Notes: generated from the sequence alone by a model not told the origin. A stretch of 60,000 nucleotides of DNA from Hydractinia symbiolongicarpus (GCF_029227915.1 NC_079879.1:3350001-3410000); one strand, 5' to 3'; positions 29,139-40,603 are shown, counted from the stretch's first letter. Program-made: numbers and translations.

Positions 29139-32100
29139 CTAAATATCTTGAGATTGCTCCATTGTTGCTGTAACAAACGCAATGGCTGCCAGCTCCTAAA
29201 ATAACAAATAATAATACATTGAAGATATAATTTACACCCAGAGGTGTTTGTTTATGTAAAGATTGCAATGGCAAGGATGAGGATTGAGGGTGTTAAGTGC
29301 AGAAGTTGGATGGTGGTGGCTAATAAAAACAGTAAATACTTACTTTACAAAATTCTTCTAAAACAATTACCCCTTCCATGAAAGCTTCATCTGGTATACT
29401 GAAACAAGAAAAAAAAATTAAAAGTAAAGCATGACCTTGATAGTCTAAATTTTACTGATATTTTACAGACCAGATTATAGATTTTTTCTCACATTTGTCG
29501 TTAGTAAATTTCAAGATTTTAACTACTAAAAGAGCGGGAATCATGTACTCGGAAGCAAGTCCACATCCGTTAGTAATTTAAGGACCTATCATGCTGTGTA
29601 CATTATTAATTCAGGATTTGCCCGCATCACCATAACGACTGAAACATTACCAAAAGTTATGGTCAGTATAAATCTCCACATTAAACAGGGGAAAAATTGT
29701 TTTTACAACACTTACTCTGTCGTGTGATGACTCAACCCAATTAAGTTTTTGCGTACATTTAGTAAAGAGGTTTGAAAGTTGGATATCCTAGATGTTCTAT
29801 TTCGAACGTCTTGACAGATCTGTAACAATAATAACAACAACAGTATAACTTAACCAAACAAACAAACAAACATAATAAAGAAATAATAACAGGAGACTTT
29901 TTCACCTACTTTTTGTAATATTCTGTGAGGAGTCAATATAGAATCTTTTGTCACGCCTGACGTGTCCATAAGAAATTCATGTAAATACGGATGACGGAAC
30001 TGACACAGTGTGGAGATGATAGCAGTTACTTCCAAATTAATTTCGAATGGCTAAGAAAAATGCAGATACTGAACACCTACACACAGCAGGATAAGTGTTA
30101 ACATAAAACTGAACCAATTACAAGATATATACCAAAGCAATACCTGAGCTAAAATTCTTTGCAATCTTTTGAAAATAGTATGCAAAAATGCACCCTCATA
30201 AAAAGAATCATCTGTCGTTGCAGCCAAACAGCCTGCAAAAAACAACGCATGATGATAATAACAACAATAACAACAACAAAAAACAATAAATACAACAATA
30301 AAACTACAATCGCAACGGCAACAACAACAAAAATAATAACAACAACAGCAATATCGATGGCGAAGACAGCGACAACAGCAAAATTTGTGAACACTCACCA
30401 TCTGTTAATAAATTCGGCCAATCAAAAGAGAATGTTTGTATCGCTCTTTGTTGACACTTAAAAAAAGAGGTCATGAAGCGTTATAAGTTAGGGGTTTAAT
30501 AATGTTAAAGATATATCCAGAGTTCAGGAGTTACATAAACTTTTCAAATATCTAGACAACTCCAAAAGAATGCAGTCTGATATGCAGGGTGATTGTTGAA
30601 ATTATTTACTCAGGATGACCTCTTCAGTTCCTATTGGTACTGCTATTAACGAGGGTCCTGCGAAGGGGGTCCTAGTGCATTTAAAGCTCCCAGCAATCGC
30701 TCAACTAGACAACTGCCTAAGATATCAATCCTATTCTCATGCTGACAGATAAGCAGAAAGGATAGATTCAAACTTTTATAGTCTATGGCATGACTTGGTC
30801 GGGGTTTGAACCTAAGACCTCCCACACTGGAAGGGAATGCTCTACCACAAGGCTACCAGTATGACTTTACCTGTTTGTGAGCATCTCTAAGGTAACTATC
30901 GTACCCAGTCTCTCCTACCATCTGAGACGTTTTTAAAGTGTCAGGTAGTATGAGAAGAAATCTAAACAAACGATTTTGATGTTAACAATAATTGCAAATG
31001 TCTGGTTGCTAGAAAAACACACTTTCAGTCATACCCATTCACAACTTTTTCAACTTTCTTTTTACTAAATGTAATGTCATCATTTATGTTCAGCTCAAAT
31101 TTCAATACATCTGCATCACTTTCATTTTTCTCTCCAGTATCCTTAATTTTTTCATTTTCTGTATTGTCTACACTTTCACTTGTCTTCAATTTCTTTTCAA
31201 CTTTTTTGTCTAAGTTATTCTCTTCTAATATTACCTTGCTTTTACTATCTTTGGGAAGTTCAAGAGTATTATTTTTTTCTTTTTCTTCATCAGCTATAGC
31301 GACATTTGAAACTTCTGGCAAAGTATTATCTATACCATGATCATTCAGACTGACAACATTGTTTTTCTTCTCAATATCTTGTTTTTGCACATTATTTTGT
31401 TTTTCTAAAATTTCATTATTGTCATTATTACTCTTTGTGTCCACATTTATTATATTCGTCTTTTCAGACTGTTTTTCATTCTTCCAGTCAATGTAGCTTC
31501 TATTCGTAAAATTTCTCACAACTAAAGTGTCTATAATTGGTTGGTAGGACAGTTGCAGTAGCGCTTGGAATAATCGCAAAGTTTCGACTGCAAGTTGATC
31601 GCTCAAGTGGTTAATCCTTTGAATGAGTAAATGGCGCAGTTTATGCGGACTTTGATAGTCTGGTTGTTCAGGGTTAGTGTCATGCCCAAGAAGAATGTCT
31701 GCAAACTCTACAAAAATGTCACATATATTTCAATGTTTAGTTCTGTATTTGCTTTCCATACACATACAAAAATAAACTGTTTCTTCTGCAAATGCTAGAC
31801 TTAACCCCAGACAACTTTTCAATCAGCTTTCAAAGAAGGTGGGGGTGGGGACACTTTAATTAAAACAGTGCTTATGTATGCTTGTTAGATTAAGATTGTA
31901 CAAAACTTAAACAAAAATATATTTGAGGTAAATACTGTGAATTAGCACAATAAGCACAAAAAATGCTAGTATTAGGATACACCAAAAATTATAACAAAAT
32001 AATTTTGCTTAATTTTATATTTTTTTCAATTTTTGTGATAGCTAATTTAAATAAAACAGTGTGAAGATCCTTTGAACTCACCTTTTGATCTCTGTAATGA

Positions 32101-35100
32101 AACATGATCAGAATTTTCCAAACAGTATTTTGCAACTATTTTTTGAATATCTTAAGTGAAAATTTTCTTGGCTTCTAATATTATAAGATATTAATTTTAT
32201 TTAACTCACTTTTGTTTTATTGCATTAGAAAACTGATGTGTTAAATTTACAGACCATGTATATTGTATTTGATTTTATTTGAAAACAAATATTCCTCTTC
32301 TGCGTTATTGTTCGTTATGTTAAAATGAGTTAATTTTTTGCAATATGTAAACCATAAAGAATCATTCCAGATTAGTAAAAAAATATTTAATTTACACTCA
32401 GTGATGTATCAATTTGCAATTTACAAAAAAATATTGTCACCCCAGATGAGTTCTCTAATAAGCATTTATGGTAAAATTTTCTTGTCAAGATTTCCCTTTT
32501 GCTCAACAATTTACATACCTTGTGCTAAAGTAGCGGAAGACACCAGTCTCAGACAACGAGTTAAAACTGCAGTGACAGTGATAGCACATGGCTCTGATCT
32601 AAACAAAAATAAGAAAAAATAAATAACACAAAATTTTAATTATTGCAATGAAAGAGGAAGGCACACTTACGCTTGGGAAAGACCAGGCTCAATAGCTGTC
32701 AGGATGAATCTTTCACGTATTGCACCAGCAAGTGCTTTAGACACCATCTATATTCAACAAAATATCGTGTTTTTTAGGGTTGAAATACATTCTACATGTT
32801 TTAGCAAAAAAAAAGTTATCAATAAGTCCTTACAGAATGCGCCTCAACACTAAGTTGATTGACGTAATCCAACCATGAAAAAAATGCTATCATTTGACGT
32901 TTTCCAGTAATAGGGGGACCTGCTTGATCTTCATGGTCAAATCTGAAACATAAACTTGTATACTAATACTCTAGCATGAAATACTCTGTGTAAAAATATT
33001 TCTCCCAGAACATATTTTTGTGATTAGGGAGGGGGGGGGGGGGGGGGGTACGAGGTTATTTTTATAATTAGGAGTTCTCATAAAAAGATTAGGGAACTAC
33101 TTATGCTGATTAAAATCCTCTTTTTATGAAAAATGGTAACAGGAAGTGTCTTTTTGTTTTGTGTTGAGAGCAACAAAAGTATACCACAGAAAATAATTTT
33201 ATAGTCAAACATAATTCTTTACACAGCAATATCTTTAAAAACTATTTTTGCAATTTAATTTTAAAAAAACTGCAGAACTAATTACCCTTGCCTACTTTTG
33301 TAAAACTTATTTTGTGATATGCTCTATAAAATTTGTTTTTGTGGAACTTAATAGGGTCCAAAATTGAGAAATTTAGATATGTGCTTATGACAAATGTTTG
33401 TAAAGTATTAACAATGGTATACCCCCACGTAGTAGATAACTGATTCATATCTGCAGGGTCAATAACTGCGGGTAATCCACGAAATAATTTTGCTAGTTGA
33501 TCAGCCTAAAACAAAATGTGATAAAATAAAGTGACAACAATTTATCATCTAATAAAACTAGAAATAAAATCAAAGAATCTCTGGTCGGCATTCCATAAAT
33601 AAATTGTACAGTTAAGTGATTAAAGTAATTAAAGGCGTGAGGTATTAAAATAAAGATTAAAATTGCACATTACCATTCTCTCACAGAAAGCTGTGTACAA
33701 GACAATAACACTAGCAGCTTGATCTTCAGGAATAGAAGTGCAGAGGAGAAGGCCTTCACATGCTTTTATCGCCACTCTACTGTCCTATAAAATGAGGATA
33801 TGTTCACCTTAAAGGAATTGCTTGTTGTTAAAAAATATTAATATTGCAGATACTGAATGCAGCAATAATGCATAAGTATATATAACTACCTCGCTATTCG
33901 TGAGAACAATTAAAGCATCGACTAAACTATATTCAGGTTTTTCACGTTCTCGTTCCATTCCTGGTGACAAGGGTGGAGATGATCCACTTTCAGTAGTACT
34001 TGGTGCCTAAAGATGGGAATTAATAAGGACAACTTTCTAATGATTCGTTTTAAAATCGTACATTTAAATTATATGCATACCTCTAGGAAAAAATTAACCA
34101 GGTACGAGTCCTGTTTTAACTTTGAAGAGACTTGAAGAAGGAATTGCACTTCTTCTGTTTCAGTTGGTGCAGCTTTTATTTTTCCACAACAACGAATTAA
34201 TTTCTAAATAGAAGGGATTTTCAGATTTGACTGTATTTAGATTTAGGTACAAGAATTATTAACAATCAGTACTTAGTATATTTTAAATAATTATAACAAA
34301 AAATTAAAATTTAGCTTCTTCCAGGTTTCACAAAATAATATTTGTAGAGTCTTATGTCTCTTAAAAGGCTAGGTTTATTTAAATTTTTTTATCCTAGTTA
34401 ACAAGATTTACATAGAAAGTATGGTGGGTAAAATAACATATAATTAACTTTACAAAAAAAATTATAAACTCACATTAACTGGCTTATGAACATTGACATG
34501 AGGCAATAACTGTTGTCTTGATTTACCCAATAAATTAGTGAAGAACACAAGAACATAACGTTTCATTCCAGGTGGACACTAAAAATTTCACAATTAATGT
34601 TTACATTGAATGAAACGCATCACAGTAACCTTAATTAAACACATTTGTGTAACCTTACATCAGCTTTACCCAGGGTTTGCATTGTTTCTAAAATCTTATG
34701 CTGTAGCATGAATTCCATTGAAGGACCCTAGAAAAGAGGTTAATCACTACATAAACATAAATAAGAACGAAAATAAAAAGTAAATAACAGGATTGCTTTG
34801 ATAAAGTTCTTACAGCACTTGCAGTTCCATTTTCTTGTTCTTCTTGCTGCAAAACATTGATCATTTGTTCCAAATGGTGTGGAATTGCTGTGCTTTCAAC
34901 TGAAACTCGTTCATCTGTGAACATCATAAGAAATACTTTGATCATGAAATTATTTAACAAAATCACGTTCTAATATATACAAGTACAAGAGAATTTCTTA
35001 CAAATGAGGTACACAGGCTCAATGTGAGTGCATTATGAATATCATTTTTATTCTTTATAAGGAAAACAAAACCACACTGAGAGAACATACCTGATGTGTC

Positions 35101-35674
35101 GAGAAAAAATTGAGTTACACATTTCCAGTGATAGCGAAACTGTTCAAGCAATGTCATTTCAGGTGCAAGCTATAAGAAAATATTTTTTAATAAAAGTTGA
35201 TTCGTTTTTTAACAATTCAAATACAAAGAATTACAATTTTTTCATGGACCAGACATCAATCACACCAGAAAAGTAGGTTTCCAAAAGCTAAATGCATTAT
35301 TATAACAAGAGAACTCTTTGAAAAGATATGAAAAAACAAAACAGTAAGAATAAGGTTCTCACAAACAGAGATAGTGTGGGACCTGGGAGAATAAAAAGAC
35401 GCAAAAATGGCAAATATATTTCATGACTTTCAATTGGGAACAACATGAGAAAATAAAAACTTTAATTCTCTTCCATTTGAGCTTAAATTATCAAACTAAA
35501 TGCAAATGTTTTAAACAACTGAATTTGGTTTTTATGTGCCATTGTCCTTAAGCAATTTGTTCACATGGTTGAGTACTAAATTTGGGACTTTCTTTACCAT
35601 TCTTTTTTTAAGCAAACATTACAACTTACTGCTTCCACTGCATTATGCAGCATGGATGTAATCCTGGTGAACAT
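29139..35674 (-). CDS. FHIP2: FHF complex subunit HOOK-interacting protein 2 (FAM160B type), complete 20-exon gene
   Basis: Exons on the minus strand (5' to 3'): 35674-35630, 35169-35091, 34914-34814, 34727-34659, 34578-34474, 34203-34081, 34006-33890, 33784-33674, 33505-33423, 32942-32834, 32747-32671, 32598-32519, 31707-31035, 30961-30871, 30456-30399, 30232-30144, 30050-29910, 29819-29716, 29398-29344, 29195-29139. Every junction keeps phase; the product is 788 residues. Diagnostic blocks include [83 protein letters not shown] and the C-terminal [17 protein letters not shown]. The FHF complex (FTS-Hook-FHIP) links dynein to cargo; FHIP2 proteins direct it to Rab1A-positive ER-Golgi carriers in vertebrates. 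Exon 13 carries a long Asn/Lys/Glu-rich disordered linker. Whether it corresponds to vertebrate FHIP2A, FHIP2B or their ancestor cannot be decided here. Confidence 0.95.
30242..30372. repeat. AAC/AAT microsatellite in FHIP2 intron
   Basis: Imperfect runs of caa, taa and aca triplets fill most of the intron between exons 15 and 16. They give rise to spurious open frames on both strands. Confidence 0.85.
30601..30859 (-). repeat. tRNA-derived SINE in FHIP2 intron 14
   Basis: On the minus strand, a tRNA-like head (GGTAGCCTTGTGGTAGAGCA, complement near 30839-30858) contains a good A box. The B box GGTTCAAACCC is the complement of 30802-30812. A non-tRNA body and a tail ending GGTCATCCTGAGTAAATAA follow (complement of about 30601-30620). 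It occupies most of a 414-bp intron, in the same orientation as FHIP2, and its head starts about ten bases after the splice donor of exon 14 (30870). No clear target duplication was seen. Confidence 0.78.
33026..33048. repeat. Poly(G) run in FHIP2 intron
   Basis: A run of about 20 G with one early interruption lies in the intron between exons 9 and 10. It is an isolated homopolymer, and its length is prone to assembly error. Confidence 0.85.
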
Positions 35675-35931
35675 CTTCTTACTTCGTTTCATTTAAAATG
35701 CTTATGATTGATGTATCATACAACTTGGACAGAGCTTTCAACATTTGTAAGAATTATAACTATAATAAAAATTTAGGCAATTTAGGTGGACAAAAATGTC
35801 ACCTTATCATTTCTTGACTTACACATGGCAAAGATTATTGCACCTAACACTGCTTGATAGAAGCATGGGATAGTATCAAAAATCTTAGGAGGCAGGATGA
35901 AAAAAAGGTTGCGTGTCTTAATAACCTTAGT

Positions 35932-35993
<62 letters not shown>

Positions 35994-36400
35994 TCATTAT
36001 TATTTTCGGCTTAACAAGCATTTATTGTTTTAACTTGTTGTAGAATTGAAAAATTAAAAAACGAAAATTAAAATCGAACAATGGTGATTTTTTAATAACG
36101 TGATTGTTTGTGTTCACTTCAATTTTAAGTTGCTTTTTTTAATTCCGTTTTTTGTACATGTACAGGTTATTTCCTCCATCATTTTAATGTTTGCTTTACC
36201 ATTTTCCACTTGCAATTTAACAAGTTATACTTAATCAATACAGAAGAAAATAAAAATTGAATATATTTTAAAAATATTACCACTTATCTGTTCAGTCATC
36301 GTCATTGAATAATACAAATATTATCATGTCATGAACAAGCGAATTTATTCTAGGCTACGTTTCGACAGCATGGAAATAAATCTACAGGAAAAAACCTCTA
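35675..36400. other. Upstream of FHIP2; contains an (ATC)n microsatellite
   Basis: No gene seen. The tract at 35935-35993 is about 19 ATC triplets. LINE copies in this window also end in ATG/ATC repeats, so it may mark an old LINE 3' end, although no LINE sequence adjoins it. The FHIP2 promoter should lie here. Confidence 0.5.
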
Positions 36401-36746
36401 TCTAGGGGTAACTGCCTCAATGGGCACAAAAGTTTATTGTATGACAGAAAAAATGAAGTCTGCTTGATATTGTTATCTGGACATCTGGTAAGGTGAAGGG
36501 TCTCCTTAAGAGACAAGAGAGGAGTTGAACGTCCTCCACCATACCTTAGTTTAAAGGGGCGATTGTGGAAGTCCCATGAAATGCCACATAGTGATGGTGT
36601 CACTTTTTAAAAACACCCAGTCCGGTCTGTGAACGGTTGGCGCTAGGAAGGGCATCCAGCTGTAAAACAATGCCAAAACTCTTTATTAATGGCCGTAAGA
36701 ATAGTTGATCAGACAAACTGCGTAAACGGGGCTGGAACTCTAAGGA

Positions 36747-37293
36747 GTGAAGGCGTCGGTGAGATTTGTGGAAGGTAGGAGGGCAAGGTATAAGCTTTTT
36801 TGGATTGGTAATAGTGATGGATATGGAGGAGTTGGCATATTCGTTGTGGAGAAGTGGGTAGAAAAAGTAATAGATGTTATGTGTGTTAATAGTCGTATTA
36901 TAGTGATAAAGTTTTTGATAGGTAATAGGATTTTCACTTTTCTGTCAGTTTATGCTCCACAGTGTGGACTCAGTGAGGAAGATAAAGATAAGTTTTATGA
37001 TGAGTTAATAGCAGTCACATCAAAGTTTGGAGACACTGAACTTGTCATGGTGGGCGGCGACTTTAATGGTCATGTTGGGAAGTCATCTGAAGGTAGGTGT
37101 GCATGGAGGCTATGGATTTGGGAGCAGAAATAAGGAAGGGGAGAGATTGCTTGAGTTTGGAATGGCAACGGACATGGTGGTTTGCAACACATCATTTAGT
37201 AAGAGACAGAGTAGGCTGATAACATATGAGTCAGGTGGTTGTAAGACACAGATAGATTACTTTTTGGTTAGAAGTCAGACAAGAAAGTGGTGA
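36747..37293 (+). pseudogene. LINE apurinic-type endonuclease, truncated and frameshifted
   Basis: Two overlapping frames (36747-37133 and 37027-37293) together give the C-terminal two thirds of an APE-like endonuclease: FWIGNSDGYGGVGIFV, FTFLSVYAPQCG, VMVGGDFNGHVG and TQIDYFLVR. The catalytic start of the domain is absent: sequence resembling the 5' leader joins directly to the KASVRFVEGRR segment at about 36745. A one-base shift near 37100 and another near 37290 separate it from the reverse transcriptase frame. Confidence 0.85.
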
Positions 37294-37339
37294 AGGACGT
37301 GAAAGTTATATCGGAAAAGAGTGTGTTTCCCAGCATAGG

Positions 37340-39553
37340 TTGCTGGTTTGTGATATTATCTTGAAGAGTGTTAAAGAAGCCAAGGGAAAGTACAGGCCCC
37401 GTCGAAAAGTCTGGAAGCTGAAGGAAGAGATTGTAGCAAGACAATTTAGTGCAAAAGTTCAGCCGTTAGCCTACAATAGTCAATGTGATAGTGACAATGT
37501 TGAAAGTACTTGGACTACTTTGAAGAATTGTCTTCTAGAAGCTTCTGATGATACCTGTGGGTGGACGAAAGGACCAGCTAGACATAGAAAGACCTGGTGG
37601 TGGAATAATGAGGTTGACCAGTGTATAAAGGAAAAGAGGAAACTTTGGAAAGAGTGGAAGTCAGGTGGTAGTAAAAATATTTACTTAGAAGCTAAGCGTC
37701 GCGCTCGTACAGCAGTGTATAAGGCAAAATCAGAAGCAGAGAGAAACAGATTTGCAGATGTGTTAAGAAGGGAAGACCAGCGCAATGAGGTATTCAAGAT
37801 AGCAAAGCAAATGAAGAAGACTAATCAAGATATTGTAGGTGAGAAGTGTATACGTAATGATGAAGGTGTTTTGGTTAGCACAGAGGAGGAGAAAAGGGTA
37901 GCTTGGAAGAATCATTATCAGAGGTTGCTTAACACTGAGTTTGATTGGGACGAGGATAATTTGTCTGATGATGATGTCGTAGAAGGGCCAGCTATGCAGA
38001 TCAAGACAGAATGGGTAGTGGAAGCTATTAGGAAATTGAAGATTGGCAAGGCTGCAGGAGTATCAGGTATTGTTGCAGAGATGGTAAAAGCATCTGGATA
38101 TATTGGAGTTGAGCTTATTACAAGTCTTGCTAACCAGATTATAAAGGATGGTGCTATTCCGAGTGAGTGGCAGTCGAGTGTAATAGTGAACTGTTTCAAG
38201 GGGAAGGGTGATGCATTAGAAAGGGGTAACTATAGAGGTTTGAAGTTGGTTGATCAAGTAATGAAAGTTATTGAAAGAGTGATTGATAAGTTACTTAGAG
38301 AAAGAATTGATATAGATAAGATGCAATTTGGTTTTGTTCCAGGGCGTGGCACAACAGATGCAATATTTTTACTCAGACAGCTTCAGGAAAAGTATTTAGG
38401 AAAGAGAAAAAATCTCTATTTTGCCTTTGTAGATTTAGAGAAAGCTTTTGATAGAGTGCCACGTAAAGTTATTTGGTGGGCTATGAGAAAATTAGGTGTG
38501 GATGAGTGGCTAGTTACGATGGTTCGGTCTATGTACAGCAATGCTAGAAGTCGTGTCAGGATTAACGATTCACTTAGTGATGAATTTAGTGTAAATGTTG
38601 GTGTACATCAGGGTTCTGTACTTAGTCCTTTGTTGTTTATTCTAGTCTTAGAAGCGCTGTCGATGGAGTTCAGAACAGGTTGTCCATGGGAGTTATTGTA
38701 TGCAGATGATTTGGTTCTCATAGCAGAGTCGATGGAAGAATTAGTTGAAAAGTTTGAGAAGTGGAAGAAAGGACTAGAAGAGAAAGGGCTGAAGGTAAAC
38801 ACAGCAAAGTCTAAAGTCATGATAAGTAGCATTGCAGCCAAGTGTGACCTTGTAGTTGGAAAGTGGCCTTGTGGAGTTTGCAGGAAAGGGGTTGGTAGTA
38901 ACTCAATTTTTGGTCAGACTTGCAAGCATTGGGTACATAAGAAGTGCAGTAGTATTAGTGGAAGGTTAAGAGCTGACATACAGTTTGTATGCAAGCGTTG
39001 CAAAGGTGAGATTATAGAGAATGAAGTATTTCCAGCTTTAATGATGTACAACAGTGGCTCGTTAGAGATAGTTAAGAACTTCTGTTACTTAGGTGATATG
39101 TTGGGCAGTGAAGGGGGTGTTGGAAGAAGTGTTACTTGCAGGATAGGTTCTGCTTGGAAAAAGTTTAGAGAGTTACTTCCTTTACTGACTAGCAGAGTCC
39201 TGTCAATTGAGGTAAAAGGTAGGTTGTATGAGGCCTGTGTAAGAAGTGTTATGTTGTACGGTAGTGAGACATGGGCAGTGAAGCAGGAAGATCTTGACCG
39301 TTTAGAAAGGAATGATATGAGAATGGTTAGGTGGATGTGTAATGCCAGTCTGAGAGACAGAAAGAGTTCAGATGAGCTAAGAAGCAGGCTAAGTCTCCGT
39401 AGAATTAAAGATGTTATCCAGATAAGAAGATTGAATTGGCTGGGGCACTTGGAAAGAATGGAGGAGGATAATTGGGTAAGAAAGTGTAGAGACTTGATAG
39501 TTCCTGGGGCAAAGCCCAGAGGCAGACCGAGAAAGACTTGGCAGAGGTTATAA
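37340..39553 (+). CDS. LINE reverse transcriptase polyprotein part (intact frame)
   Basis: 737 codons are open. The reverse transcriptase runs from about residue 200 to 480, with QFGFVPGRGTTDAIFLLRQL, FVDLEKAFDRVPRKVIWWAM, GVHQGSVLSPLLF and the catalytic LLYADDLVLIAE. After it comes a PHD/RING-like zinc segment (CGVCRKGVGSNSIFGQTC, HWVHKKC, VCKRC). One Cys of the usual pair is replaced by Gly (IFGQTC). The C-terminal block (YEACVRSVMLYGSETWAVKQ, RLNWLGHLERM, GRPRKTW) is typical of RTE-group elements. The start is only where the frame opens; the natural protein would begin in the endonuclease. Confidence 0.92.
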   Translation: MLVCDIILKSVKEAKGKYRPRRKVWKLKEEIVARQFSAKVQPLAYNSQCDSDNVESTWTTLKNCLLEASDDTCGWTKGPARHRKTWWWNNEVDQCIKEKRKLWKEWKSGGSKNIYLEAKRRARTAVYKAKSEAERNRFADVLRREDQRNEVFKIAKQMKKTNQDIVGEKCIRNDEGVLVSTEEEKRVAWKNHYQRLLNTEFDWDEDNLSDDDVVEGPAMQIKTEWVVEAIRKLKIGKAAGVSGIVAEMVKASGYIGVELITSLANQIIKDGAIPSEWQSSVIVNCFKGKGDALERGNYRGLKLVDQVMKVIERVIDKLLRERIDIDKMQFGFVPGRGTTDAIFLLRQLQEKYLGKRKNLYFAFVDLEKAFDRVPRKVIWWAMRKLGVDEWLVTMVRSMYSNARSRVRINDSLSDEFSVNVGVHQGSVLSPLLFILVLEALSMEFRTGCPWELLYADDLVLIAESMEELVEKFEKWKKGLEEKGLKVNTAKSKVMISSIAAKCDLVVGKWPCGVCRKGVGSNSIFGQTCKHWVHKKCSSISGRLRADIQFVCKRCKGEIIENEVFPALMMYNSGSLEIVKNFCYLGDMLGSEGGVGRSVTCRIGSAWKKFRELLPLLTSRVLSIEVKGRLYEACVRSVMLYGSETWAVKQEDLDRLERNDMRMVRWMCNASLRDRKSSDELRSRLSLRRIKDVIQIRRLNWLGHLERMEEDNWVRKCRDLIVPGAKPRGRPRKTWQRL

Positions 39554-39647
39554 GGACAGACTTGATAGAGAGGAAGTTGAGTTTAGATCTAACACAGTCT
39601 AGATCAGATTGGAAGAGGGTCATTAATATACCCCGTCCAACCCATGC

Positions 39648-40554
39648 TGTTCTGCCCGGATAATGAACATTGGCCTGATTAAGTACGGCAGCTTGCGCCG
39701 GTTAAGAACAGGGCAGAAAAACATAATCAGGGCAACATAATCAGGACAGGCCGGCTTATTACTCAAAAAATATTATTTGGCACTTATAAAAGGGACATAT
39801 AATCAGGGCAGGCCAGTTTATATACGACAGTGTAATATTATTTCTCATTTATTATAGAACGAACATAATCGGGGCAGGCCGACTTATGTATGACACAGTC
39901 AAATATTATTCGAGACTTATAGAACGAACGTAATCGGGGCCGACCTGCTTATGTATGGCATTTTTCTATTATTTCTCACTTATTATAGAACGCACATAAT
40001 CGGGGAAGGCCGGCTTATGTATGACAATCAAATATTATTCCAGACTTATAGAACAAATATAATCGGGGCCGACCGCTTTTATATCATTCGTCATCACTTC
40101 TGACAAGCGAATAGCCCTGGTGGCAAAGTTGTTGTTGCTCTCAAATGAAACAAAATTTCGCGGCAGATACTAAATTTTGGGACTCGCAAGTTTAATAACT
40201 TTTCACCAAACTTAATTCCCGCAAAAAGAATAATTTAGGTTCCGTGAAATTTAGTTACTTCAAAGTATATTATGCTGAAATGTATTTAAGATTAGTTTTA
40301 AACTAAGAATTACGTCGAGACTTTTTTCTTCCGCCATCTCTAGTTTTTAGGGGTGTTCTATCTTTCAGAGAATGTTTAATTCACAAAAGTTCGAAGAAAA
40401 TGCCAATCACAGCCTGCCTGGCCAGCCATTATATCAGCGTTCATAATCCGGTCACCACTACATAACCAGTGCAAAAAAAACATAATCGGATCATGTGTAC
40501 ATAATCCGGCTGTCCCGGTTGTAAACAGGCCGTTTTCGCAATCTGGGCAGAACA
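39648..40554. mobile_element. Inverted-repeat element, copy 1 (907 bp, 4-bp TSD ATGC)
   Basis: The termini are perfect 10-bp inverted repeats, TGTTCTGCCC and GGGCAGAACA (13 of 14 bases if extended), flanked by ATGC at 39644-39647 and 40555-40558. The interior has no protein coding. It holds ten direct copies of TAATCNGG, usually as cataatcNGG, and one inverted near the left end. Two tandem units of about 126 bp lie around 39850-40080. TGT...ACA ends with 4-bp target duplications fit non-autonomous Ginger-type DNA transposons; a solo LTR is the main alternative. Confidence 0.88.
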
Positions 40555-40603
40555 ATGCTAGCATGGAAAACGGACGTTAAGCCGAGAATGATGATGATGA
40601 TGA

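Larger units (their letters stand above)
36400..40603 (+). mobile_element. RTE-like non-LTR retrotransposon (LINE), interrupted in its 3' end
   Basis: A probable 5' leader begins near 36400 (left edge not determined). A broken endonuclease follows, then a long reverse transcriptase frame, a 3' UTR to 39647, and its last bases with an (ATG)n tail at 40555-40603. The 3' UTR is split by the inverted-repeat element at 39648-40554. Removing that element and one ATGC copy restores the cccatgctagcatgg seen in the other copies at 48.7 and 58.0 kb. The endonuclease lacks its N-terminal third and has frameshifts near 37100 and 37290, so the copy is inactive. The RTE assignment rests on domain content, the C-terminal WLGHLERM...GRPRKTW block and the short-repeat tail. 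Confidence 0.93.

Noticed and set aside
30051-30461. Cys/Val-rich and Thr/Ile-rich open frames on both strands
   Set aside because: They are translations of an AAC/AAT microsatellite in a FHIP2 intron and overlap true FHIP2 exons in another frame.
30781-30859. Functional tRNA gene
   Set aside because: Good A and B boxes exist, but the acceptor and anticodon stems do not pair properly and a SINE body and tail follow.
35782-36021. Minus-strand frame with a long Asp run
   Set aside because: The Asp run is the translation of an (ATC)n microsatellite; there is no flanking domain or splice support.
40376-40564. 62-codon minus-strand frame repeated at 45655-45840
   Set aside because: It is preserved only because both inverted-repeat copies are nearly identical. 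It spans the terminus and has no recognisable domain.
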